A DNA stretch of 59,658 bases from a virus. Below, piece by piece: positions 15,171-23,095 of this stretch. Below the pieces are notes generated by a model, which worked only from the letters and a program-made list of their open reading frames with translations, made no database searches and was not told the DNA's origin. The DNA is taken from positions 1 to 59,658 of IMG/VR virus record IMGVR_UViG_3300046535_000317, one strand, 5' to 3'. The position numbers were made by a program, and so were the translations under genes. Positions within the stretch are counted from its first letter, which is position 1. Each line of letters begins with the position of its first letter.

Positions 15171-15292
15171 GTCAACCACCCAAATACCAATGCTGCAAAG
15201 CCATAGAACAGCATGGCAACTGCCAGTAACATGCTAAACGCATACGCACGCAGCGCCATTAATTCGTAATAATCCTCTTGATCGCGTGTCAT
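15167..15292 (-). CDS. Small membrane protein, 41 aa
   Basis: ATG 15292 follows GGAGGG. After MTRDQEDYYELMALRAYAF comes one membrane helix (SMLLAVAMLFYGFAALVFGW). It is coupled to the next gene by ATGA. Function unknown. Confidence 0.65.
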   Translation of the reverse strand: MTRDQEDYYELMALRAYAFSMLLAVAMLFYGFAALVFGWLT

Positions 15293-15334
15293 CTAGCCCT
15301 CCATCTGATGATCAAACCTACCACAATAGCCGTA

Positions 15335-15360
15335 GCTGGTCAACCGAATTGTTGACCAGC
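15335..15360. promoter_or_regulatory. 10-bp perfect inverted repeat
   Basis: Arms GCTGGTCAAC and GTTGACCAGC flank CGAATT. It lies in the leader of the 41-aa gene and shares GTTGAC with the larger repeat at 15521-15557. Probably an operator or RNA hairpin. Confidence 0.6.
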
Positions 15361-15372
15361 GTAGTAATTATT

Positions 15373-15534
15373 TTAAAGATACTTCCCCCAGTTATTAATA
15401 ATGTCATCTGCGCTACGATGATTATAGCCAACAATGCGGAACAGCTTAACAGCTTCGAAGTAGCCAATCTTGTGAGTGCAAAAGTCGCGAAGAATATCGT
15501 CGCAGACTATATCAAACCAACTAGAGCCTGTCAA
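15373..15534 (-). pseudogene. Frame paralogous to the 52-aa gene but lacking a normal start
   Basis: Read from TTG 15534 or from within, the frame contains CDDILRDFCTHKIGYFEAVK, then LFRIVGYNHRSADDIINNW, clearly related to the 52-aa product of 14675-14833. Where that protein has its ATG, this frame has ATA, which is also part of the -10 box of a strong promoter. It may be a gene whose start was lost when the promoter and inverted repeat evolved, or it may use an unusual start. Confidence 0.5.
15506..15534 (-). promoter_or_regulatory. Strong sigma70-type promoter
   Basis: Minus strand: TTGACA (15529-15534), 17-bp spacer, TATAGT (15506-15511). The -35 box lies inside the inverted repeat 15521-15557, so a bound repressor would block it. 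It faces the small genes from 15292 leftward. Confidence 0.75.
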
Positions 15535-15557
15535 CTATTATTATCGACAGGCTCTAG
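15521..15557. promoter_or_regulatory. 12-bp perfect inverted repeat over the -35 box
   Basis: Arms CTAGAGCCTGTC and GACAGGCTCTAG flank a 13-base AT-rich loop. On the plus strand TTATTTTTATC follows, so it could also act as a weak rightward terminator. Position over the -35 box favours an operator. Confidence 0.7.
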
Positions 15558-15566
15558 TTATTTTTA

Positions 15567-16634
15567 TCACCTCACCATCAACGGCTGCTGTAAAGCACGG
15601 CTAATTCCACGATTAGCTTCGGTAGCGGCAACGCACGCCTTGAGCAATGCGCCATCGTCAAGCTTGTAGAGCATATTAACTGCCTTGGCCTTTATAACCG
15701 CACCGGACGAGAACTGTGCGCTAAAGAACCGGCTTTCCGTCTCACCCTGGCCCATATCGCGCGTGCCACGATCATGGTCAACGTACCGCGTAACCGCATT
15801 GAGAGCGCACCATGCAGTGCCCGGCTCAGTGCCCTCACGCACAGTCGCATCGTAAGCATACTGGAGGTCATTCAGCGTGTTAACCTTGCGCGTGTTAACC
15901 TCGCTCAGATCGTCAGTCGGGATATCAAGCAACCGGCGAAGGAATGCCTGCGTCTCGTCAGCCTTCATGTGGTGTTGCGCCATTGCATCACCCATGCGCT
16001 TGAACTGCTCCATGTTCTGAATGATCGCTGTCAATTGCTTGCCAACAGACGCATGATCAAACTTAGACGCATGGCGAACGCGAATTTCGCCACCCTTAGC
16101 CAGCAATGCCATATCCAGTGTATTATCGCACACTGCGCGCGTTGTCGTAGCCTTGATCACAGTTGCAGCCTTGCCATCATATGACGTGCTAGCCAGCAAC
16201 CGCACCTTGAAGCTATCGCCAGCAACTGTGAAATCATCGTTAAACACCGCAGTTGCCCACACTCGCTTGCCACCAGACAGATGGCCAGCAACGTCAAGCT
16301 CAAACCGGCTATCGCTCGTGCAATAGGGCTCAAGAACTTGCAACGTCTCAATCGGCTGCACCAGCTTGTAAACATTGGTCGCAACGCCAAGATGATAATT
16401 GTTATCCTTGCGAGCGCAGTGCTTGACGCCAGGAACTTCGCGCATCTCGCCATTGATCAGCATGTAGGCCGGAACCATGACTGCTTCGAAGTCGGTGCCA
16501 GCAGCCGCTGCCCACTCCTCAACTGTCATCCCCGGCTGCATCTGGTTGCCCAGTCGATGCCAGATGCTATTGCGCTCGCCCCGGAACGCGATGTTTGCTT
16601 CGCCGCGTGCGTGTTGCTCAACAATGTAGCCCAT
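15567..16634 (-). CDS. DUF932 phage/plasmid-like protein
   Basis: This 355-aa protein has the full-length DUF932 (TIGR03299-type) layout: AFRGERNSIWHRLGNQMQPG near the start, NNYHLGVATNVYKLVQPIET, KRVWATAVFN, TTTRAVCDNTLDMALL and ENT-like C-terminal segments. Members are widespread in phages and plasmids, and the role is poorly defined, possibly DNA modification or replication related. A promoter lies directly upstream. Confidence 0.85.
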   Translation of the reverse strand: MGYIVEQHARGEANIAFRGERNSIWHRLGNQMQPGMTVEEWAAAAGTDFEAVMVPAYMLINGEMREVPGVKHCARKDNNYHLGVATNVYKLVQPIETLQVLEPYCTSDSRFELDVAGHLSGGKRVWATAVFNDDFTVAGDSFKVRLLASTSYDGKAATVIKATTTRAVCDNTLDMALLAKGGEIRVRHASKFDHASVGKQLTAIIQNMEQFKRMGDAMAQHHMKADETQAFLRRLLDIPTDDLSEVNTRKVNTLNDLQYAYDATVREGTEPGTAWCALNAVTRYVDHDRGTRDMGQGETESRFFSAQFSSGAVIKAKAVNMLYKLDDGALLKACVAATEANRGISRALQQPLMVR

Positions 16635-16677
16635 GATGGTAGCTCCCTTTGGTTGTGGTCACTGCGACCGTGATTAG

Positions 16678-16706
16678 ATACTACATCTTATTTCTTAACT
16701 TGTCAA
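16678..16706 (-). promoter_or_regulatory. Sigma70-type promoter for the DUF932 gene
   Basis: Minus strand: TTGACA (16701-16706), 17-bp spacer, TAGTAT (16678-16683), about 40 bases before the ATG at 16634. Context TAACAGTTGACA equals that at 11540. Confidence 0.7.
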
Positions 16707-16715
16707 CTGTTATTT

Positions 16716-16877
16716 CTAGATGGAGAAGACTTGAACGCCATCTTCGAAGATCGCAACAAAGAAGCCTTGAGAACCCTCGACCACCTGATAATCAGTCTCG
16801 GGATCATCGGCCTTGAGAGTTGCAGCAAGCGATGCGGCCTTAGCTTGATCAACGAAGAAGGTGAAGCGGTTGATCAT
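16716..16877 (-). CDS. Hypothetical protein, 53 aa
   Basis: ATG 16877 follows GGAGGGCTTCTCAC and is preferred over the upstream in-frame start. MINRFTFFVDQAKAASLAAT is followed by VVEGSQGFFVAIFEDGVQVF, an alpha-beta mini-protein. A promoter lies at 16927-16955. No family recognised. Confidence 0.6.
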   Translation of the reverse strand: MINRFTFFVDQAKAASLAATLKADDPETDYQVVEGSQGFFVAIFEDGVQVFSI

Positions 16878-16926
16878 GTGAGAAGCCCTCCGGTTGCCGA
16901 TCAGCACCGCGCCGACCGTGAAAAAG

Positions 16927-16955
16927 AATATACACGATACATAATCCGCTGTCAA
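16927..16955 (-). promoter_or_regulatory. Sigma70-type promoter for the 53-aa gene
   Basis: Minus strand: TTGACA (16950-16955), 17-bp spacer, TATATT (16927-16932), near consensus. Confidence 0.7.
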
Positions 16956-16968
16956 TACATTCAGTCAA

Positions 16969-17568
16969 TTATTTTCTAACTGCCTCTATTAATTTTCGGA
17001 ATAACCAAGAAATATCGCCAGCCATCGGCCCTGGCGTTGGCAATGCGCCAATAACTTCAATATTGACACCCGTGTATGTATGCCCACACGGATGTCCTGG
17101 GCACGTCCCATCTTGGAAAAATCCGTAATCCTCTGACATATAAAGCTGATGGAAACCATTGCCAACATTCGCTTCAATATGTGAGCCATCATTCAACCAT
17201 CGCAAATAGTATGGACCACCGCTAAGATACAGATTGCCGCTAGTCCAATGGAACGGCATAGTGTAGAACGGAACGATGACGCCATCGCCATAGGTATCAA
17301 TGCCATCCACCGTAATTGAGGCACTAATTGATCCACCATTTAATTGATGCGACACGCTATCGAACTGCATTGTCCCGCGATCAGTATCAAATACAAAATC
17401 AGCCACAAACGACATGGTTGTAATTTGATTATGAACAGCATTGTATAGGCTATAATCCCAAATCCAATGCAGCACGTCGATTTGGCCTGTCGCAATAACC
17501 TCAATGGTATTGGCCAATGTTGGAAACCCAACTAACGAAATTGCCAGTGCTAGTGCTGTACGTCTCAT
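16969..17568 (-). CDS. Exported protein, 199 aa
   Basis: ATG 17568 follows GGAGG and opens the signal peptide MRRTALALAISLVGFPTLA. The mature chain is beta-rich (SASITVDGIDTYGDG, LYLSGGPYYLRWLNDGSH) with one Cys pair (GTCPGHPCGH). The C-terminus, ALPTPGPMAGDISWLFRKLI followed by basic residues, resembles a shortened PEP-CTERM-like tail of secreted alphaproteobacterial proteins. It is probably host-derived and acts outside the cytoplasm. Function unknown. Confidence 0.7.
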   Translation of the reverse strand: MRRTALALAISLVGFPTLANTIEVIATGQIDVLHWIWDYSLYNAVHNQITTMSFVADFVFDTDRGTMQFDSVSHQLNGGSISASITVDGIDTYGDGVIVPFYTMPFHWTSGNLYLSGGPYYLRWLNDGSHIEANVGNGFHQLYMSEDYGFFQDGTCPGHPCGHTYTGVNIEVIGALPTPGPMAGDISWLFRKLIEAVRK

Positions 17569-17926
17569 AACATAACCTCCATGTGTGATCCGATAAACCT
17601 TTATCACTTAACCCACTCAGCAGCAAACCCACCTTGACCCTTTCGACAGCTAATTGCCCACATCTAGTGCTTTCTTATGGCCTTAGTGCTCCGTAAGTCT
17701 TTGTTTCTTATATATATATAATAATATAGTATATATATAATATAGAGAAGGTATGTTACCGATCAGTAACATGTGACATTTTTGTCACACTGTCTATCAG
17801 TTTATCACCATTAGATTTTAGATGCGTTATATTTCCTCGCAAGTCTTTGAGATTGCTAAGGAAAACCCATATTGTGCCCCCTTATATGCACTATATTTCA
17901 GAGCATAAAATATGACAGATTAATTC
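17569..17926. other. AT-rich non-coding region with two dyads
   Basis: No gene. An alternating TA tract (about 17708-17746) is followed by ATGTTAC-CGATCA-GTAACAT (17753-17772) and TGTGACA-TTTT-TGTCACA (17772-17789). AT-richness plus adjacent dyads, next to the replication primase gene, would suit a replication origin or a control site. This is inference. Confidence 0.5.
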
Positions 17927-20233
17927 TTAACCGTCTAAAAGCGAAAGATCGCTAACAACGAATGCTCGCTGAGTGCTATTGTATCTGCTTATTAGTTCTT
18001 TCTTATCAATCTCTTGTAATTTTCCGCCATCCACTAGCAACTGAATAGATCGCTTCAAAGCATTAGTGGCTCCCACTCTGTCATTTCTAAATGAAGCAAC
18101 AGCAATCAATCGCTTGGACAGATATGAATATGGAACAAGCTTATCACGATGCAGCACGCTGTCAGATTTGCCCTGACAATACTTGGCAGCGTCATCCCAA
18201 CTCTGTGTAACAAAATCTCTAATTATTCTTACAAGATCATCCTGTTGCTTATTTTCTCCGGTATTTACACCAACAAGACCTTTTTCAAACTTACTAACGA
18301 GCGCAGCAATATCGCGCCTCACCAAATCAATTGCCCACTCCACGTAAGATGGCTGCACTGTGGGCACAAACATATTAACGCCGACTGCCACGAGCGATGC
18401 TAATTTCAATGCCTTCAAATGCGCACGGGACCATAGCTCGACAATGATGTTCTTGTTCGCACTGTTAATAAGCTTGTCAGCGTAGGTATCGAAATCGTCT
18501 AGTATTTTCTGCGCAGCCGGCTCGCACTGGACAATAATCACCTTTGGAACTTGATTTTGTGTCACTGAATTAGGATGCATAATGCTTTCGCAATATGCGA
18601 GCAACGATGCAAAATCATTGACTAATTGCTGTGATGGCTTAGCTTGATATTTATTCAGTGGTGGACGCGGGCCGGTGTATTCGATAATTAAGAAACGAGG
18701 CAGCAACCCCTCGCTGATCATATCCTCGTTCAGAATGCTGTAGAACCGTTCTGGCTGGCTATCGCCAATGAGGCTCAGCGCAGGCCATTTGGTGGCCTCT
18801 ACATTTTTATCTTTGTCGGCATAAATCGAGCCGCGAAACATCTGGCCGTATTTTGATTTCGTATATATGTCGAGTAAAATGCGCTTTAATGTGCGCTCAG
18901 ATGAACTAGCGCGGGCATTTGATAATTGCTCAATGCGTATGCCAAATTCACCAAGAATGGACACGAAGCATTGAAAGTTGCTAACATGTTTGACCAATGC
19001 CTGCCCACTGGCAATCTCGGACGGACCAATGTAATTGTTAGCGTATGGGCACTGAAAGGCGACCGCTTCCATGAGCGCGTCAATGCCGCTCGACATGCTA
19101 TCTTTGCCAGTGCCGGTATTGGCTAGCAGCAGCACATAATTGTTCAGACCGGCGTTGGTGTTGGTGTTGTAAGTGCGTCCTACGATGCCCGACATTAGCC
19201 CAATAGCGCCCGCCAGTGCGATTTCAGGCACAGGGCGAGGCGAAGCCGCATAGATAAACTTGGCTAGCTCACCAAGCAACCCAGGGGGGATTGCTACTCC
19301 TGCTACCTCTGCTACCTTGACACTCGTATTCGCGATTCGTTCTACTTTCGCGGTTTGTTCTTTTGCCTGGGGCGACTGCGTGGCAATCTTCGCTTCTATC
19401 TGCTGTTTGAACCCATCGAAATCAATGGGCGGCAGCATACGATCAAATGACTTGTTGATCATCCATGCGAGATAGTCCGTCCTATTCGCTTTATCTCGCT
19501 TACCGAGTGCGCTTGCTCTAAATATACGTCCAATTTGATTTCTATTTTGCGTGTAAAAAGCAATAATATTAATGATAGCCAAGTCAGCCTCAGATTGACT
19601 TGGATAGCTGCCATTCCAACGGCCGGTGTACAGTTGTTGAAACTTATCTCCATTGACGGCTTTAGAAGCCTGTTCAACAATCGCCGCATCTGTAAACTTC
19701 TCATCAGCATAATTGTCCCCTGTGTAAGCGACACCATTAATTGGCTTATCGCCCATCTGATGCCACAATTGCATCAACTTGTCTTGGCAATCTTTTATAG
19801 GCGCATTGTTATATACGTTGCCAGTGAAAGTAGCGTAACGCTGAGAAGAATAGATTTCAATGAATGACCGTCTTCTCCCGGCAGGAACAGAACCACGCAC
19901 AATAATATGTAAACCGCGACCGCTAGGACTAATCTCGCTATAGCTATTGAACTCACGATGTATTTCAATCTGTCGATTAAGGGCAACTTGATCGCCTTTT
20001 GTATCATCTAAGTCAATTACGGTGTATTCATCTGTATTGGTGAATACAAAGCCAGGGCCATTATAATCAGTGCGTGCTATCGCCGTGGCAAAGTCGCACC
20101 ATGTTGCCGGATCAATTACGCTACCAGCTTTCCCAGTCTTAGCGTCATATGGTACCTTATCTTTGCCCCACACCACCCATTGCGGCAGCAAACGCAATTC
20201 TTCTGGTATCGCCGCGTACTTGGTATGGGGCAT
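17927..20233 (-). CDS. Prim-pol / helicase replication protein (NrS-1-polymerase-like, DUF3987)
   Basis: This 768-aa protein has an N-terminal primase-polymerase domain (residues ~1-165): LLPQWVVWGKDKVPYDAKTG, catalytic YTVIDLDD, SPSGRGLHIIVRG and FIEIYSSQRYATFTGN. These match the metal-binding, SxH and third motifs of AEP primases of the NrS-1/phage type. A linker follows, and from ~330 on a DUF3987-like ATPase with LLLANTGTGKDSMSSG (GKD instead of GKT/S, as in other members) and LSLIGDSQPERF. It probably primes and unwinds phage DNA. It is encoded leftward, opposite to the polymerase module. Confidence 0.85.
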   Translation of the reverse strand: MPHTKYAAIPEELRLLPQWVVWGKDKVPYDAKTGKAGSVIDPATWCDFATAIARTDYNGPGFVFTNTDEYTVIDLDDTKGDQVALNRQIEIHREFNSYSEISPSGRGLHIIVRGSVPAGRRRSFIEIYSSQRYATFTGNVYNNAPIKDCQDKLMQLWHQMGDKPINGVAYTGDNYADEKFTDAAIVEQASKAVNGDKFQQLYTGRWNGSYPSQSEADLAIINIIAFYTQNRNQIGRIFRASALGKRDKANRTDYLAWMINKSFDRMLPPIDFDGFKQQIEAKIATQSPQAKEQTAKVERIANTSVKVAEVAGVAIPPGLLGELAKFIYAASPRPVPEIALAGAIGLMSGIVGRTYNTNTNAGLNNYVLLLANTGTGKDSMSSGIDALMEAVAFQCPYANNYIGPSEIASGQALVKHVSNFQCFVSILGEFGIRIEQLSNARASSSERTLKRILLDIYTKSKYGQMFRGSIYADKDKNVEATKWPALSLIGDSQPERFYSILNEDMISEGLLPRFLIIEYTGPRPPLNKYQAKPSQQLVNDFASLLAYCESIMHPNSVTQNQVPKVIIVQCEPAAQKILDDFDTYADKLINSANKNIIVELWSRAHLKALKLASLVAVGVNMFVPTVQPSYVEWAIDLVRRDIAALVSKFEKGLVGVNTGENKQQDDLVRIIRDFVTQSWDDAAKYCQGKSDSVLHRDKLVPYSYLSKRLIAVASFRNDRVGATNALKRSIQLLVDGGKLQEIDKKELISRYNSTQRAFVVSDLSLLDG

Positions 20234-20241
20234 ATTGATAA

Positions 20242-20439
20242 TTAATCTACAATGATATCGTGCTGAGCCGCTAACTCACGCAATGCCTCGCGAACCAAAT
20301 CAGCCATGCTCATGAACTGTCCACGATCCATCTCCAATTTAGTCTTTAATCGCAGCAATAACATGCGTTCGCCATCGGTGACGCGAACAGACGGTATCCA
20401 GATAGGATCAGACACGATACGCGGTCGAGGTGTGGGCAT
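20242..20439 (-). CDS. Small ribbon-helix-helix-type protein, 65 aa
   Basis: The C-terminal 40 residues (GERMLLLRLKTKLEMDRGQF, then SMADLVREALRELAAQ) fit a ribbon-helix-helix DNA-binding unit. It lies at the head of the leftward region beside the divergent promoters, a natural place for an early repressor. Regulation is inferred from fold and position. Confidence 0.65.
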   Translation of the reverse strand: MPTPRPRIVSDPIWIPSVRVTDGERMLLLRLKTKLEMDRGQFMSMADLVREALRELAAQHDIIVD

Positions 20440-20658
20440 AGATTTTATTCCTGTTAGTACTTGTGGAGATCAAATAGCGCACTGTAAATGCAATGTCAAT
20501 GTGATTTTGTGCTTGACATCGCCGCCGTACACAGGCATGTTGCCAACCGACGACGCGGCATCCCTTCATGGCCCTTCGCTCCAGCCCACTGCGTACAAGG
20601 GTCGTGTCCGCCCTCTGCGATGCTCGCGTCGTCACCTAACATTAGGAGCGAAGAACTA
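20440..20658. promoter_or_regulatory. Divergent promoter region between the two early modules
   Basis: Non-coding. Leftward: TTGACA (20494-20499), 17-bp spacer, TATTTG (20471-20476). Rightward: TTGACA (20513-20518), 17-bp spacer, CATGTT (20536-20541). The two -35 boxes are back to back, 13 bases apart, so one bound protein could control both directions. Confidence 0.6.
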
Positions 20659-21072
20659 ATGAACGACATAGCCACACGCACTAACGGTATTCATCCGGCC
20701 ATCGCCGATCATTATGAAGGTATGAACGAGGCGTTGCATGAGCGCGATAAGCTGCAGCATTTGGCGAGTGATTTGCAAAACGAATTGACCGTAACACAAC
20801 GATTGAACGAACAGTATCAAGCACAGATTGACATATTGACTAAGGAACGCGATTTCTACTATCGCAACGCATATGCGTTTGAAAACAAGTTGCGCGACAT
20901 GAAGGGCATGATTGACGGACTGTTCTCGTTGGTCAAATTCGAAGCCGACAATTCGCCAGTGCAAGCGCCGTCAACGCCTTCATTTGACGAAAGTGCCATT
21001 GGCAAGGCAATTATGAAAGAGCAATACAAAATGCCATCGGCTGCTAATATAGAGGGAGAGCAAGGTACATGA
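20659..21072 (+). CDS. Coiled-coil hypothetical protein, 137 aa
   Basis: ATG 20659 has AGGAG 10-14 bases upstream and is favoured over longer in-frame readings that cross the promoter. The centre (residues ~25-85: ALHERDKLQHLASDLQNELT, then QRLNEQYQAQIDILTKERDF) is a clear coiled coil. It is the first gene of the replication module and overlaps the next start as ATGA. Function unknown. Confidence 0.7.
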   Translation: MNDIATRTNGIHPAIADHYEGMNEALHERDKLQHLASDLQNELTVTQRLNEQYQAQIDILTKERDFYYRNAYAFENKLRDMKGMIDGLFSLVKFEADNSPVQAPSTPSFDESAIGKAIMKEQYKMPSAANIEGEQGT

Positions 21073-21539
21073 CTGACACATTGACCACCAGCGATCCTCG
21101 CGATTTGCTATCGCAAGACGATGTGCTTGTGGCGTGGAATAATGCCAGGGCATTGCTTGCAGAAGTGAAACAGCAAGAATTAGAATGGCGCAAGTATGTG
21201 GTTAAGCGTGCCTTCCCACAAGCCACCGAAGGCACTAATACGACTGAGCTAGGCAATGGCTATCAGCTTAAGGCCAATGTTAGATATAATTATCGGCTGC
21301 TTGATACAGATACAGTGGAAAAATGCTTAGCGCGTATTGCCAAGATTGGCAATCAAGGCTCATTCATTGCTGATCGGCTCGTGAGTTGGACACCGAATTT
21401 TCTGCTGACCGAGTATCGCGCGCTATCTGAAACCGATACGCAAGAGGCAAAAGACATTCTGCGCATTGTTCACGAAATGTTGGAAATTACCGACGCTGCG
21501 CCGACAGTCTCGATAGTAGAGCCAAAGAAAGCTAAATAA
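21069..21539 (+). CDS. Conserved phage protein, DUF7173-like, 156 aa
   Basis: The N-terminal half is helical (DVLVAWNNARALLAEVKQQE), then a basic segment (RKYVVKRAFPQATEGTNTTE), LGNGYQLKANVRYNYRL and WTPNFLLTEYRAL. Similar proteins sit next to SSB-like and Sak4-like genes in other phages, which points to recombination or replication. Function unproven. Confidence 0.6.
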   Translation: MTDTLTTSDPRDLLSQDDVLVAWNNARALLAEVKQQELEWRKYVVKRAFPQATEGTNTTELGNGYQLKANVRYNYRLLDTDTVEKCLARIAKIGNQGSFIADRLVSWTPNFLLTEYRALSETDTQEAKDILRIVHEMLEITDAAPTVSIVEPKKAK

Positions 21540-21893
21540 ATGGGCTGGTTTGACAACGATGCTGAATATCGGGCTATAGGGCGCAGGCTCGATAAAATTG
21601 ATGCCGCTCTAACTGCGCTCAAAACGCAACTTTTCTCCAATACTGCACAACTCATAACCCAAGGGAAAGTAATTATGAGCAAAGCGACTGAACTGCAAAC
21701 TTCGCTATCTGATCTCGGCACTACGCTTATCCGACTGTCAACCGACATTAAAAATCAGTTGGACATTGCTAACAACCCCACTACGCCTGATGCTGATGTT
21801 GATGCGGCTATTGCCAAAATCGGTGAAATCAATGCCACGTTGCTGCAAAAGGCAACTGATCTTGAAGCTGACGACACGCCTCCCCCCGCGTAA
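21540..21893 (+). CDS. Helical hypothetical protein, 117 aa
   Basis: The product is almost all helical (IGRRLDKIDAALTALKTQLF and TTLIRLSTDIKNQLDIA). An internal in-frame ATG at 21675 has AAGGGAAAG just upstream, so a shorter 72-aa product may also be made. The tail is acidic with four prolines. No family recognised. Confidence 0.6.
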   Translation: MGWFDNDAEYRAIGRRLDKIDAALTALKTQLFSNTAQLITQGKVIMSKATELQTSLSDLGTTLIRLSTDIKNQLDIANNPTTPDADVDAAIAKIGEINATLLQKATDLEADDTPPPA

Positions 21894-21900
21894 GTAGTGG

Positions 21901-21928
21901 TGTGGGTAAGTTGGCTGGCTTACCCACA
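21901..21928 (+). terminator. Hairpin between early genes
   Basis: A perfect 10-bp stem (TGTGGGTAAG / CTTACCCACA) with loop TTGGCTGG lies between the 117-aa gene and the Sak4-like gene. The downstream tract (TTCCATTTCT) is only moderately T-rich, so it may attenuate rather than stop transcription. Confidence 0.5.
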
Positions 21929-21971
21929 TTCCATTTCTAACTAGCGAGTTCTCCATTGGGTAAATAAAAAT

Positions 21972-22643
21972 ATGAATATGTCGGACTTAAAAGCAGCGGG
22001 TGAATTTTCAAGACGCTACGGCGCGAAAGCTATTGTGTATGGCCCTCCAGGCAGTCGTAAAACACCACTGATTAACACCTGTCCGCGGCCATTGATGCTC
22101 GCGTGCGAACCTGGAATGTTGTCAATGCGCGGCTCGACTGTGCCCACATTCCAAGCTTTCACAGCAAGTGCCATTGATGAGTTTTTCGCTTGGTTCTTCA
22201 GTTCGAATGAACGCAAAAACTTTGACACACTAGCGATTGATAGCACTAGCCAGATGGCTGATGTATATTTGCAAGAGTCATTGAATGGCAGCGGGGCCAA
22301 GAGGCATGGATTAGCGGCATATGGTGAGATGGCGACACGCACATTGAAACAACTGCGACCATTATTTTTTACTGAGAATATTCATACCTATCTCATTGCT
22401 AAAGAGGGAACTAAGGACGGAATGAAGTGGCCTTATTTCCCTGGTCAACAGCTACTAACTGAAGTGCCTCATATGTACGATTTCATACTATATTTAGGAA
22501 TACAAAACGTGCCAGGAATGGGCAATGTTTCAGCTTTTCGTTGCAATCAAGCAATGGATGTGCTAGCAAGATCACGTACCGGCAATCTAAATGACTATGA
22601 ACCACCGGACTTTGGTGCTCTAATTAGAAAGGCAATGTCATGA
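21972..22643 (+). CDS. Sak4-like RecA-fold ATPase
   Basis: This 223-aa protein has a P-loop region VYGPPGSRKTPL (residues 22-33), a sensor-like LMLACEPGMLSMRG, Walker B FDTLAIDSTSQMADVY and a C-terminal region LLTEVPHMYDFILYL. This is the layout of phage Sak4-type single-strand annealing or recombination ATPases that work with a cognate SSB. The usual GKT of the P-loop is RKT here: Arg replaces the last Gly (codon CGT). Whether it still hydrolyses ATP is uncertain. The SSB-like gene lies just downstream. Confidence 0.75.
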   Translation: MNMSDLKAAGEFSRRYGAKAIVYGPPGSRKTPLINTCPRPLMLACEPGMLSMRGSTVPTFQAFTASAIDEFFAWFFSSNERKNFDTLAIDSTSQMADVYLQESLNGSGAKRHGLAAYGEMATRTLKQLRPLFFTENIHTYLIAKEGTKDGMKWPYFPGQQLLTEVPHMYDFILYLGIQNVPGMGNVSAFRCNQAMDVLARSRTGNLNDYEPPDFGALIRKAMS

Positions 22644-22658
22644 TCAAAAGGAGTTATC

Positions 22659-22808
22659 ATGAGCAAGGATAGACAAGTTACATATGATACGGTGCTAAAG
22701 AAGATTGACGCTTTGATTGATCGCGCAAAAAACGATGCCGCTATAACGTGTTTGCGCGGAGCAAGGACAGAAATATATTCAGCAATTGAATACGAGAAAG
22801 CTGAATGA
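22659..22808 (+). CDS. Hypothetical protein, 49 aa
   Basis: ATG 22659 follows AAAAGGAGTTATC. The product begins MSKDRQVTYDTVLKKIDALI and is helical and charged. It overlaps the next start as ATGA. No family recognised. Confidence 0.65.
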   Translation: MSKDRQVTYDTVLKKIDALIDRAKNDAAITCLRGARTEIYSAIEYEKAE

Positions 22809-23095
22809 TCACTAAAACAACCATTTCGGTATCAACCGAATGTTATGACGAAATACTCGCGGCCATGAAAGCAGTTGGCCTCGAAACAACACCAGATAGC
22901 CTAACCATCAAACGCGATGTAACAATCAGTCAGCCGATTGATTTTCGCCTTGCAACCATTCGTCGCGATTGCTTGGTTGAGGCGGTGAAGCTTGTTGATC
23001 GTGATAATCCAAACGCGGTAATCGAATTAGCCGATAGTATGTACAACTTCGTGATAGGCCATAACGGCCTTCCTAACAAACAGGAGTGGAAATAA
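22805..23095 (+). CDS. Hypothetical protein, 96 aa
   Basis: TTISVSTECYDEILAAMKAV is followed by a beta-prone segment and FRLATIRRDCLVEAVKLVDR. A compact alpha-beta protein inside the replication operon, immediately before the Acb2/Tad1-like gene. No family recognised. Confidence 0.6.
   Translation: MITKTTISVSTECYDEILAAMKAVGLETTPDSLTIKRDVTISQPIDFRLATIRRDCLVEAVKLVDRDNPNAVIELADSMYNFVIGHNGLPNKQEWK

Noticed and set aside
20488-20658. N-terminal extension of the first replication-module gene
   Set aside because: It would run through the divergent promoter; ATG 20659 has AGGAG upstream and begins the coiled-coil protein cleanly.
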